From NCBI GenBank assembly GCA_005789925.1, contig SXWG01000164.1, positions 1-8,526 on the forward strand: a DNA stretch of 8,526 nt. Reading direction: 5' to 3'. Of this stretch, positions 1 to 7,248 are shown one piece after another. The stretch comes from Actinomycetota bacterium. Lineage in GTDB: Bacteria > Actinomycetota > Acidimicrobiia > Acidimicrobiales > Ilumatobacteraceae. The position numbers and the translations under genes were made by a program. The number at the start of each line of letters is the position of its first letter. The stretch's first letter is position 1. Under the pieces are notes generated by a model. It did no database searches and was not told where the DNA came from. It saw only the letters and a program-made list of their open reading frames with translations.

Positions 1-444
1 ACCGGGCGTAACTTTGTATTGCAAGAACTTGTAAAGGATTCCGCTCGCATTGGCCGGTGAGCCATGCGTGAGGTGACCACCGTGGTCGAGGCTCAAGCCG
101 AGAAGCGCGTCGCCGGGTTTCAAGAGGCCGAGGTACACGGCCATGTTCGCGCTTGCTCCACTGTGCGGCTGCACGTTTGCGTGGTCCGCGCCGAACAATT
201 CCTTCACTCGGTCGATTGCAATCTGCTCGATCTCGTCCACGACCGCGTTACCTCCGTAGTAACGCTTGCCGGGATACCCCTCGGAATACTTGTTGGTGAG
301 AACCGAACCCGTCGCGCGCATCACCGCAGGTGACGTGAAGTTCTCACTGGCGATGAGTTGCAGTCCGGAGACTTGTCGCTGCTTTTCGCGCTCGATGAGA
401 TCAAAGACAAGGTCATCGGGGTTGGTGTCGGATGGGAAAGGCAT
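1..444 (-). CDS. glyA: Serine hydroxymethyltransferase, N-terminal part (cut by window edge)
   Basis: PLP enzyme that transfers the serine hydroxymethyl group to tetrahydrofolate, giving glycine and 5,10-methylene-THF; cytosolic. I translated the reverse strand from ATG at 444-442, and 148 codons stay open to the window edge. Family signatures seen are LIASEN (residues 30-35, with the conserved Glu34), NKYSEGYPGKRYYGG (51-65), SGASAN (95-100) and DHGGHLTHG (120-128, PLP/substrate region). The PLP lysine lies outside the window. The family is about 415-430 aa, so roughly one third is present. The start is supported by overlap with the rpiB stop (TGATG, one shared base) and by a GGGA motif 5 nt upstream. 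This implies translational coupling to rpiB. Identity is very secure. Confidence 0.97.
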   Translation of the reverse strand, partial: MPFPSDTNPDDLVFDLIEREKQRQVSGLQLIASENFTSPAVMRATGSVLTNKYSEGYPGKRYYGGNAVVDEIEQIAIDRVKELFGADHANVQPHSGASANMAVYLGLLKPGDALLGLSLDHGGHLTHGSPANASGILYKFLQYKVTPG

Positions 445-899
445 CAGCGTCCCGCCTCTTCATTTTCAATGTCGGCTAGTTGTGCGAGTCGGCGTTCATG
501 GCGACCGCCCTCGAAAGATGTCGAGAGGAACGTCGTGACAATCTCTTCGGCGAGTCCGAGTCCGACCACACGGGCACCGATGCTCAAGACGTTGGCGTCA
601 TTGTGTTGACGGGCCATCCTCGCGGTGTACAAGTCATTGCAGAGTCCTGCTCGCACCCCTCGAACTTTGTTGGCGGCGAGTTGCTCGCCCTGGCCGCTAC
701 CACCCATGACGATCCCAACGTCGGCTTTCCCGTCACGCACGGCACGCCCGACCGCGGCACAAATTGGCGGGTAGTCACAACTCTCGGTGCTGTTGGTGCC
801 GAAGTCCTCGACCACATGACCGGCCGCGCGAAGGAACGGAATGAGATGATCTTTCAGCGGAAACCCCGCATGGTCAGATCCGATTGCGACACGTGACAT
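444..899 (-). CDS. rpiB: Ribose-5-phosphate isomerase B (RpiB/LacAB family, mycobacterial-type active site)
   Basis: Interconverts ribose 5-phosphate and ribulose 5-phosphate in the non-oxidative pentose phosphate pathway. The protein has 151 aa, normal for the family. Motifs, numbered from the ATG, are GSDHAG (7-12), SCDYP (40-44), GGSGQGEQLAANK (66-78, phosphate-binding/catalytic loop), RQHNDANVL (97-105) and EGGRHERR near the C-terminus. In E. coli RpiB the catalytic base is a Cys in this loop. Here the position holds Glu72, as reported for the M. tuberculosis enzyme, so this is the Glu-dependent subgroup. Start: GTG at 902 and ATG at 899 are adjacent; I chose ATG because the protein then begins MSRVAIGSDHAG like relatives. 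No Shine-Dalgarno is seen, so the message may be leaderless. The stop overlaps the glyA start by one base. Confidence 0.96.
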   Translation of the reverse strand: MSRVAIGSDHAGFPLKDHLIPFLRAAGHVVEDFGTNSTESCDYPPICAAVGRAVRDGKADVGIVMGGSGQGEQLAANKVRGVRAGLCNDLYTARMARQHNDANVLSIGARVVGLGLAEEIVTTFLSTSFEGGRHERRLAQLADIENEEAGR

Positions 900-906
900 C
901 ACGACG

Positions 907-912
907 AGCGTA
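907..912 (-). promoter_or_regulatory. Possible -10 element for rpiB-glyA (leaderless start)
   Basis: On the minus strand TACGCT (TAnnnT pattern) ends 7 nt before the rpiB ATG, so transcription would begin about at the start codon. This fits the lack of a Shine-Dalgarno site. A weak -35-like TCGACC lies 19 nt further upstream, inside the palindrome at 931-946. The match is short and could arise by chance. Confidence 0.3.
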
Positions 913-930
913 GTGCGTGGGGACGACGCA

Positions 931-946
931 CGGTCGAAGTCGACCG
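931..946. promoter_or_regulatory. 16-bp palindrome in the divergent intergenic region (candidate operator)
   Basis: CGGTCGA-AG-TCGACCG is a perfect 7-bp inverted repeat around a 2-bp centre, lying between the divergent rpiB and thiolase-like genes. It sits 31 bp from the rpiB ATG and 24 bp from the GTG at 971, where a dimeric repressor (for example TetR- or GntR-type) could reach both promoters. No regulator gene is adjacent, so the binding protein is unknown. It could also form a 6-bp RNA hairpin if a transcript started upstream of it. Confidence 0.45.
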
Positions 947-958
947 ATGCAGTTCACC

Positions 959-964
959 TAGGGT
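959..964 (+). promoter_or_regulatory. Possible -10 element (or overlapping AGGG ribosome site) for the thiolase-like gene
   Basis: TAGGGT matches TAnnnT and ends 6 nt before GTG at 971, consistent with a leaderless transcript. The same bases contain AGGG (960-963) 7 nt before that GTG, which could instead be a Shine-Dalgarno site on a longer message. The sequence cannot separate the two readings, but either one favours GTG 971 over TTG 965 as the start. Confidence 0.3.
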
Positions 965-970
965 TTGCGT

Positions 971-2449
971 GTGACTCTCGACCCCCGCACACCTGTGCTC
1001 ATCGGGAGCGGTCAAGTTCTTCAACACGAATCTGATGTGACGAAGGTGCGAGACCCTGCCGCCCTCATGGCTGAAGCGTTGACTTCTGCCGCTCTCGATG
1101 CGGGCCTGAAAGCCCTCCCCGACCCAGATGCTTTGTGGATCTGCGCGCTGCTCTCGTGGAATTACGGCAACCCTGCGGCGGTCGTGGCTCGTCACGCACA
1201 TGTGCAGCCGCGTCACCTCGGAGTGTCCGGCATGGGTGGCAACACTCCCCAATCACTGGTCAACAATGCGGCACAACTGATGCAGAACGGCGACATCGAC
1301 ATGGTGTTCATCGCCGGAGGCGAGACCGCCCGTAGCAAACGACGAGCCAAGAAACTCGGTGCCGAGTGGAAGTGGTCCACGTCGGACGAACCTTTCGACC
1401 AGGTCACTGAAGAACTCGTCATGGTCTCGCCGGAGGAGATCGAGAGAAAGCTGTACATGCCGATCCAGGTGTACCCGATTTTCGAGTCAGCCATCAGAGC
1501 CTCGCTCGGTCACAGCATCTCTGAACATCAATTGCATCTCGGAAAACTGTGGGCTCGATTCAGCGACGTCGCTGCACAAAACCCGAATGCATGGTCTCGT
1601 GTCGCCCGTACAGCGGAGGAAATCATCACCCCAACACTCGACAACCGCATGATCGGCTTTCCCTACACCAAGATGTTGAACTCGAACAACGATGTTGACA
1701 TGGCGGCTGGTTTCATCATGTGCACGGTGGAAAAGGCGATGTCAATGGGTGTGTCACGAGATAAGTGGGTTTTTGTCCACTCAGGCACCGACGCGCATGA
1801 ACATCTCTTCATCTCCAATCGGCACCGCTTCGACGAGACCCCGGCGGTGCGTATCGCAGGTCGACGAGCACTCGAGATGGCAGGTATCGGGATAGATGAT
1901 GTGTCGATCATCGACCTGTACTCATGCTTTCCGTCGGCGGTCCAACTAGGTGCTGCGTCACTCGGGCTGTCACTCGACCGTCAACTCACACGCACGGGTG
2001 GTTTGCAATTCGGGGGTGGGCCGTGGAACAACTACGTGTCGCACTCGATTGCGACTGTGATGACCGACGTGCGGAACGCGCCTGGCGAGAACGGTCTCGT
2101 GTGGGCAAACGGTGGATTCGCCACCAAACACGCATTCGGCATCTACTCCACGCGACCTCCACGAGATGGCTTCATGTACGACCACCCGCAAGATGAAGTT
2201 GACGAGTTGCCAATGAGAACGGCTGCGACACGTGCAGAGGCAGAGGGACCTGCGGTCATCGAGGCATACACGGTGATGCACAGCCGTGACGGTGAACCAG
2301 AACTTGTCATCGCCGCGTGTTTGCTCGCCGATGGCCGTCGTGCGTGGGGCACATCGACTGACTCTCGTCTTGGTGCAACCATGGTGAAAGAAGAGCACAT
2401 CGGCACACCGTGTCACCTCGATGCCGACGGGGTGCTCAATGTCGCGTGA
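971..2449 (+). CDS. Thiolase-like protein type 1 (TLP1-like, thiolase fold plus C-terminal barrel domain, no catalytic Cys)
   Basis: A 492-aa protein often annotated acetyl-CoA acetyltransferase. The N-terminus (TLDPRTPVLIGSGQ) and the IDMVFIAGGE motif (about 109-118) are those of the thiolase superfamily. Where thiolases carry the nucleophilic Cys, this protein has GMGGNTPQS (87-95) with no cysteine. The HDCF-type motif reads LYSCF (316-320), and the GHP-type loop reads NGGFATKHAFG (380-390), keeping one His. The last ~75 residues (IEAYTVMHSRDGEPE, then ADGRRAWG) match the additional C-terminal domain of TLP1 proteins. M. smegmatis TLP1, of this type, was reported monomeric, lacking the catalytic residues and inactive as a thiolase. 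The function is therefore unknown; an acyl-CoA-related binding role is inference. Start: GTG 971 with AGGG or TAGGGT just upstream; TTG 965 is the alternative. It overlaps the next gene by 4 nt (GTGA). Confidence 0.85.
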   Translation: MTLDPRTPVLIGSGQVLQHESDVTKVRDPAALMAEALTSAALDAGLKALPDPDALWICALLSWNYGNPAAVVARHAHVQPRHLGVSGMGGNTPQSLVNNAAQLMQNGDIDMVFIAGGETARSKRRAKKLGAEWKWSTSDEPFDQVTEELVMVSPEEIERKLYMPIQVYPIFESAIRASLGHSISEHQLHLGKLWARFSDVAAQNPNAWSRVARTAEEIITPTLDNRMIGFPYTKMLNSNNDVDMAAGFIMCTVEKAMSMGVSRDKWVFVHSGTDAHEHLFISNRHRFDETPAVRIAGRRALEMAGIGIDDVSIIDLYSCFPSAVQLGAASLGLSLDRQLTRTGGLQFGGGPWNNYVSHSIATVMTDVRNAPGENGLVWANGGFATKHAFGIYSTRPPRDGFMYDHPQDEVDELPMRTAATRAEAEGPAVIEAYTVMHSRDGEPELVIAACLLADGRRAWGTSTDSRLGATMVKEEHIGTPCHLDADGVLNVA

Positions 2450-4527
2450 ACGACCGCGCCATGGTGCCTGACACTTTTCCCCGCCAACACGCCCGCACGC
2501 AGCGCCTCACCCTCGGTGAGCCACGCAACATCACTGTGTCGCCTGATGGCCAACGAATCGTCTTTGCCCGCTCGGCCAGTGGACACGATTCCCTCAACAA
2601 GCTGTGGGTGCTCGACATGGAGACTGCTCACGAGCGGTGCGTGTTCGATCCGAAGGCTCTCCACACCGACGCCGACGTCACCGCAGAGGAATTGCGCCGG
2701 CGCGAACGTATGCGTGAAGCAGCAGGTGGTGTGGTGACGTATTCGACCGACGCATCTGTCGCCAAGGCGCTGACCACAGTCGGTAGACGCACATATCTGG
2801 TCGATCTCGTCAATGGTGGTCATCACATCGTCCCTATCGGCGCGGGCGTATTTGATGCGCGACTTTCACCTGACGGTGAAACAATCGCCTTCGTGCGCGA
2901 CGGCACGTTGTGCACGTACAACAGTGACGGCACCGAGCGTGTCCTCTGCGCCGACTCGTCGCCAGACGTCACGTGGGGTCTTGCAGAATTCATCGCCGCC
3001 GAAGAGATGGGTCGCCAACGAGGATTCTGGTTCTCGCCCGACGGGAAACGACTCGCAGTGTGTCGAGTGGACACGTCACAAGTCGTCTTGTGGAACATCG
3101 CTGACCCATCACGCCTAGAGGTGAAACCGAGCACCCACCGATATCCGAAGGCGGGATCAACGAACGCGACAGTGACTCTTCATGTCGTGTCTGTCGACGA
3201 TGGCTCGGTAACCGACGTCGCACTTCCAGCCGCGTACGAGTACCTGAACTCAGTTCTCTGGTCGCCGAGCGGTCTGATCGCACAGGTTCAAACCCGAGAC
3301 CAACGCAGGACAAACGTTCTTCGCGTCGATGTGCTGTCTGGCACCTGTGATGTCATCTACGAAGACCTCGACTCGCACTGGGTGGAGTTGGTACCTGGAA
3401 CACCGGCGCTCGCGGCAAATGGATCACTCGTCACCTGTGATGACCGAGATGGGCTGCGTCGATTGATGATTGATGGTCTGCCAGTCACACCAGACTTCCT
3501 TCAGGTGCGTTCGGTCGTGCACGCTGGTCAATGTGTGTTGTTCACCGCGAATGACATCGAGCAACCATGGTTCTGCAATGTGTGGCGGCATGACATTGAA
3601 AGCGGGGATCAAGAGCGATTGAGTCCGGACAATTGCATATCGAGCGGAGTCGGCAATGATGCGCGCGTCGTGATACGTACGACTTCTGTCGAGTCGCCAC
3701 TCGCCGTCCACACCGTCATTGGCGGACCTCAACTCACCACATACGCAGAGACTCCTTTGGTCTCGCCGAACGTTCGTTTCCACGCTGTGGGACCTCGACG
3801 CGTCCCTGTGGCCGTCCTCACACCACGTACGTCATCGACAGAGCTTCTTCCCGTGCTCTTTGATCCCTATGGCGGTCCGCACGCACAACGCGTCCTCGCT
3901 TCGACTCACTCTCTGGCGGTATCTCAATGGTTCGCAGATCAAGGCTTCGTCGTCGTCATCGCAGATGGTGCCGGCACTCCCGGAAAGGGTTCGAACTACG
4001 AACGAGAAGTGTTCGGCGACTTGGCCGAGCCGGTGCTGCGTGACCAATGTCTGGTCGCATCGTTGTTGCCCGACCTCGAACCTCGTGCAGACATGAGCCG
4101 AGTGGCTATTCGCGGCTGGAGTTTCGGCGGCTATCTCGCGGCTCTCGCGGTCTTGCGCGAACCCGACGTGTTCCACTGCGCGGTCGCTGGTGCTCCGGTC
4201 ACAGATTGGCACCTCTATGACACCCACTACACCGAGAGGTATCTGGGTGATCCATCCCATGACAGCAGCAGTTACATACGAACCAATATCGTCATGGATG
4301 CATCTCGACTCACCCGTCCCCTCCTCCTCATTCACGGACTTGCAGACGACAATGTGGTGGCTGCCCACACACTTCACCTGTCATCTGCGCTGCTTGCCGC
4401 TGGTCGAGCTCATGAAGTTCTTCCATTGAGTGGAGTCACTCACATGACACCCCAAGAAGTTGTCGCAGAGAACCTGTTACTTCACCAACTTGACTTCATT
4501 CGTCGGTCTCTCAGGCTCGACGACTGA
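2446..4527 (+). CDS. Dipeptidyl-peptidase IV type serine peptidase (family S9B)
   Basis: Predicted to remove Xaa-Pro (or Xaa-Ala) dipeptides from peptide N-termini. With the GTG start it has 693 aa, close to the usual 700-750. Residues about 15-430 form the DPP IV beta-propeller, with repeated SPDG strands. The double-Glu substrate anchor lies in IAAEEMGRQRGFWFSPDG (Glu186-Glu187). The C-terminal alpha/beta hydrolase holds the oxyanion Tyr475 (DPYGGPH), Ser559 in GWSFGGY, Asp634 in HGLADDNV and His666 in VTHMTP. Tyr591 and Tyr595 in YDTHYTERY match the S1 pocket tyrosines 662 and 666 of human DPP4. All key residues are present, so activity is expected. There is no signal peptide or membrane segment, hence probably cytoplasmic. 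Start: GTG 2446 overlaps the upstream stop (GTGA), suggesting coupling; ATG 2461 is the alternative and would shorten it by 5 residues. Confidence 0.95.
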   Translation: MNDRAMVPDTFPRQHARTQRLTLGEPRNITVSPDGQRIVFARSASGHDSLNKLWVLDMETAHERCVFDPKALHTDADVTAEELRRRERMREAAGGVVTYSTDASVAKALTTVGRRTYLVDLVNGGHHIVPIGAGVFDARLSPDGETIAFVRDGTLCTYNSDGTERVLCADSSPDVTWGLAEFIAAEEMGRQRGFWFSPDGKRLAVCRVDTSQVVLWNIADPSRLEVKPSTHRYPKAGSTNATVTLHVVSVDDGSVTDVALPAAYEYLNSVLWSPSGLIAQVQTRDQRRTNVLRVDVLSGTCDVIYEDLDSHWVELVPGTPALAANGSLVTCDDRDGLRRLMIDGLPVTPDFLQVRSVVHAGQCVLFTANDIEQPWFCNVWRHDIESGDQERLSPDNCISSGVGNDARVVIRTTSVESPLAVHTVIGGPQLTTYAETPLVSPNVRFHAVGPRRVPVAVLTPRTSSTELLPVLFDPYGGPHAQRVLASTHSLAVSQWFADQGFVVVIADGAGTPGKGSNYEREVFGDLAEPVLRDQCLVASLLPDLEPRADMSRVAIRGWSFGGYLAALAVLREPDVFHCAVAGAPVTDWHLYDTHYTERYLGDPSHDSSSYIRTNIVMDASRLTRPLLLIHGLADDNVVAAHTLHLSSALLAAGRAHEVLPLSGVTHMTPQEVVAENLLLHQLDFIRRSLRLDD

Positions 4528-4556
4528 GCTACACCACCGACCAGACGAAACAGGTG

Positions 4557-5417
4557 TCAACGTGGTGCTCGCGCGCGCAACACACGATCGAAGCCTGCAG
4601 CATCACGGATGACGTCGACCTCGACGAGGCCGGCATCACGTGCGAGCGAACTCACCGCCTGTCCTTGGCGTGAACCGAATTCAACCAGCAAAAGAGCCCC
4701 AGGTGCCAACCACGTACGAGCACCATCCACGATCGAAGAGATGTCACGAAGGCCGTCGGGGCCGGCAAACAACGCGAGAGGCGGCTCCCACTCACGAACG
4801 TTTGTCTCGAGGTCTGGATCGTCGTCTTCCACATACGGTGGATTCGCCACGATCACGTCGACCGACCTCCGGAGTTCATTCGATAGCGCGTCGTACCACG
4901 CTCCCCGTGAGAGGCGAGCTCCAATACCTGGTCGACCAAGTCCCGCGACATTTGCACTAGCGACATCTAAGGCATCGTCAGACACGTCGGTCATCCAGAC
5001 CGTCGAGTGGCCGAGTGGTAGTTCATCAAGAATTGCCAAGCCGATCGCGCCCGAACCCGTACCCAAGTCAACGACCGTCGAACCGGATCGCGATGCCACC
5101 TCCTCGATGACGAGATCGACGAGCATCTCGGTTTCAGGTCGAGGAATGAGCACGCGACGGTCGACCATGATGTCGAGACGACGAAACACCCAACGCCCCA
5201 ACACATACTGAAGAGGTTCACCCGCGAGAAAACGTCGGACCATGTCGTGAAGATGGGCCGCAGCACGTGAAGTCACCGGGTTGTCAAGCTCACTGATGAA
5301 CTCTTCCGCGTCATACCCACTCGCACGTTGGCACAGCCACAACGCCGACGTTCTGTCTGCCACCACCTGCGCCGTTTCAGCGAGCATCGCCCGCCAGTTG
5401 ATCGTGTCGTCAGACAT
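4557..5417 (-). CDS. prmC: Peptide chain release factor N5-glutamine methyltransferase
   Basis: SAM-dependent methyltransferase that methylates the Gln of the GGQ motif in release factors, raising termination efficiency. It has 286 aa, typical for PrmC/HemK. An N-terminal helical domain (about 1-75, ending in LAGEPLQYVLG) precedes the methyltransferase fold. Signatures are IPRPETE (91-97), SAM motif DLGTGSG (117-123) and catalytic NPPY (192-195). ATG 5417 is chosen: it overlaps the prfA stop by 8 nt (ATGTCTGA), a usual coupled arrangement. The in-frame TTG at 5426 is less likely. Its probable substrate, PrfA, is encoded immediately upstream. It is the last gene of the minus-strand unit and converges on the DPP IV gene across a 29-bp gap. 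Confidence 0.97.
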   Translation of the reverse strand: MSDDTINWRAMLAETAQVVADRTSALWLCQRASGYDAEEFISELDNPVTSRAAAHLHDMVRRFLAGEPLQYVLGRWVFRRLDIMVDRRVLIPRPETEMLVDLVIEEVASRSGSTVVDLGTGSGAIGLAILDELPLGHSTVWMTDVSDDALDVASANVAGLGRPGIGARLSRGAWYDALSNELRRSVDVIVANPPYVEDDDPDLETNVREWEPPLALFAGPDGLRDISSIVDGARTWLAPGALLLVEFGSRQGQAVSSLARDAGLVEVDVIRDAAGFDRVLRARAPR

Positions 5418-6474
5418 CGCCGGCAAGTTGTCGGGCGCGCAAGTCAGTCTGGAGAGCCTCTATGACCGGGTCAAGGTCGCCGGCAAGCACAGCTTGTAAT
5501 TGGTACAGCGTGAACCCGATGCGATGGTCCGTGATGCGATTCTCTTTGAAGTTGTACGTGCGGATTTTTTCGCTTCGTCCACCGCCACCGACCTGCGCGC
5601 GACGCTCAGCTGACGCCTTCGCATCAGCTTGATCTTGGTAGTGCTTAAGTAATCGCGAGCGCAAGACCTGCATCGCACGAGCGCGGTTCTGCAATTGGCT
5701 GCGCTCATCTTGCATCGCGACGACGATTCCGGTCGGTTTGTGCGTGATGCGGACTGCCGAGTCCGTCGTGTTCACGTGCTGTCCACCAGCGCCCGACGAG
5801 CGGTAAATGTCGACTTGGAGATCTTTTTCGTCGATATCGACGTCGACTTCCTCTGCCTCCGGCATGACCATGACGGTCGCTGACGACGTGTGAATTCGAC
5901 CCTGGCTTTCCGTTGCCGGGACCCGTTGCACGCGATGAGGACCGCCTTCGAATTTCAGATGGCTCCACGCGTCGTCACCTTTGAACAAAATCGTGACTTG
6001 GTTGATACCACCAAGGTCAGAGGCATCAAGTTGCACCGTCTCGACCGCCCAACTTCGCCGGACGGCATACGCGCGGTACATCTCCATCAGGTCACCAGCG
6101 AAGAGATTCGCTTCTTCCCCACCTTCTGCACCACGAATTTCCATGAGGACGTTCTTGCCGTCATTCGGGTCACTGGGCAACATCAACAACTTCAGTTGCT
6201 CTTCGAGTGCTTCTCTCTTTTCCTCGGCTGCAGCCGCTTCTGCACGGAACGAATCGCGTTCAGCTCCGGCCGTCTCGGCAGCCAACTCTCGTGCAGCCTC
6301 TGCATCGCCTTTCACCGTGCGCAGAGCACGAATGCATTCGACCAAGGGTGTCAACTGCTTGTACTTGCGTGACGCATCGCGCAACTTGGCTTGATCACTC
6401 AGCACGTCAGCGGTTCCGAGGCTCGCTTCGAGCTCGACGTATTCCTTCTCTATCGCGTCGAGCCTCTCGTCCAT
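5410..6474 (-). CDS. prfA: Peptide chain release factor 1 (RF1)
   Basis: Class I release factor that reads UAA and UAG and triggers peptide release on the ribosome. It has 354 aa, the normal length. A helical N-terminal domain (about 1-105, Ala/Glu-rich coiled region at 55-95) comes first, then IRGAEGGEEANLFAGDL (113-129). The RF1 stop-codon tripeptide PxT appears as Pro-Ala-Thr 186-188 in RVPATESQGRIHTS. The peptidyl-transferase motif is GAGGQHVNTTDSAVRITH, with GGQ at 230-232; Gln232 is the residue PrmC methylates. PAT rather than SPF distinguishes it from RF2. The start is ATG at 6474, with a weak AGG 3 nt upstream. The gene overlaps prmC by 8 nt and follows the lipoprotein gene by 19 nt. 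Confidence 0.98.
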   Translation of the reverse strand: MDERLDAIEKEYVELEASLGTADVLSDQAKLRDASRKYKQLTPLVECIRALRTVKGDAEAARELAAETAGAERDSFRAEAAAAEEKREALEEQLKLLMLPSDPNDGKNVLMEIRGAEGGEEANLFAGDLMEMYRAYAVRRSWAVETVQLDASDLGGINQVTILFKGDDAWSHLKFEGGPHRVQRVPATESQGRIHTSSATVMVMPEAEEVDVDIDEKDLQVDIYRSSGAGGQHVNTTDSAVRITHKPTGIVVAMQDERSQLQNRARAMQVLRSRLLKHYQDQADAKASAERRAQVGGGGRSEKIRTYNFKENRITDHRIGFTLYQLQAVLAGDLDPVIEALQTDLRARQLAGDV

Positions 6475-6493
6475 GACCTAAAGGCTACGGCGA

Positions 6494-7240
6494 CTACTTG
6501 TAGTCGAAGCGGAACGCCGAGATTGACGAGTCGTACCACACCCATCCACGGTTGCGCGTCGAGCTGTTTCTATAGCCGACGCAGAAGACCTTGGCTGATC
6601 GTGGACTCGGTTCTGGTTCGCTGATGGCCGTCACGGTCTCACGACCGTTATCGATGGCCATCCAATCCCATCGACATTGAGACTGCGGAGACCATCCGAA
6701 ACCGAAGAAGGAACCGAATTCTTTGGCAGATCGTCTTTCACTGTCCTTCGCCACGACGAAGAATTCTTTGATGCCATCATTCGTGTAGTCACGTGTATAT
6801 ACGCGCAGGTGGTAGTCCCCGATACCGCCCTTCAGCTGCTCGGACTTGTCCACCCATTGAGATCCGTCCCACCAGTACCAAAACAATCCGCCTCGCACGA
6901 ATCCATCAATGATCACATCGGTGAGGACCATCGCGAACTTGCCACAGGCGCTGTCTGAGATTTCGGAGAAATCCCTCGCTCCGACCGCTTTCCCCAGTAC
7001 TCGCAGCTCCGCCGTCGCGTCTTTCCCCGACTCGACGATCGTTGTGAGTGGCACGGTGCTCGTGGTGGTGGTCGAACGAGGGATAGTCGTCTCGACGACT
7101 GTGTCTTCCACGGCCGCCGTGGTGTCCGAAACGTCATCAGTCGTTGGTCGCTCGACGACCGCGTCATCGTTGGGTGAGCCCGCACATCCGGTAAGAGTCA
7201 CCACAAGAAGTCCACTAGCAAGGCACCTTCGAGCCCGCAT
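6494..7240 (-). CDS. Putative lipoprotein with Thr-rich linker, function unknown
   Basis: I do not recognise this family. With the start chosen it has 248 aa. Residues 1-19 are a short lipoprotein signal peptide: MRARR, a hydrophobic stretch CLASGLLVVT, and lipobox LTGC with Cys19 as the lipid-modified residue. Residues ~29-70 are a low-complexity Thr/Val/Asp linker (including STTTTSTVPLTT), typical of surface-exposed actinobacterial lipoproteins. The globular part (~75-248) has three Cys (99, 189, 220), aromatic-rich strands (GGLFWYWWDGSQWVD) and an FG-GAP-like YTRDYTNDGIKEFFVV segment (~148-163), suggesting an extracellular beta-rich domain. Start: ATG 7240 has AGGA 8 nt upstream; ATG 7261 (2 nt after the upstream stop) is also possible and adds 7 residues before the signal peptide. 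It lies in a translation operon, which does not explain its role. Confidence 0.8.
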   Translation of the reverse strand: MRARRCLASGLLVVTLTGCAGSPNDDAVVERPTTDDVSDTTAAVEDTVVETTIPRSTTTTSTVPLTTIVESGKDATAELRVLGKAVGARDFSEISDSACGKFAMVLTDVIIDGFVRGGLFWYWWDGSQWVDKSEQLKGGIGDYHLRVYTRDYTNDGIKEFFVVAKDSERRSAKEFGSFFGFGWSPQSQCRWDWMAIDNGRETVTAISEPEPSPRSAKVFCVGYRNSSTRNRGWVWYDSSISAFRFDYK

Positions 7241-7248
7241 CAGCCCAT

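Noticed and set aside
480..896. Open reading frame of 138 codons on the plus strand opposite rpiB
   Set aside because: rpiB on the other strand is certain from its active-site motifs, and the plus frame shows no family resemblance.
3832..4377. Open reading frame of 181 codons on the minus strand opposite the DPP IV catalytic domain
   Set aside because: The plus strand there encodes the full catalytic triad, and the reverse frame has no recognisable domain.
4510..4528. CTCAG/CTGAG inverted repeat at the end of the DPP IV gene as a terminator
   Set aside because: The stem is only 5 bp with a 9-nt loop, lies mostly inside the coding sequence and has no T-run, so it is likely chance.
4609..5211. 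Open reading frame of 200 codons on the plus strand opposite prmC
   Set aside because: It is antisense to a certain gene, rich in Ser/Arg/Thr from reading GC-rich codons backwards, and resembles no protein family.
7020..7160. Repetitive-looking TCGACGAC-type sequence
   Set aside because: It is explained by the codons of the Thr/Val/Asp-rich linker of the lipoprotein and has no regular period that would indicate a DNA repeat.
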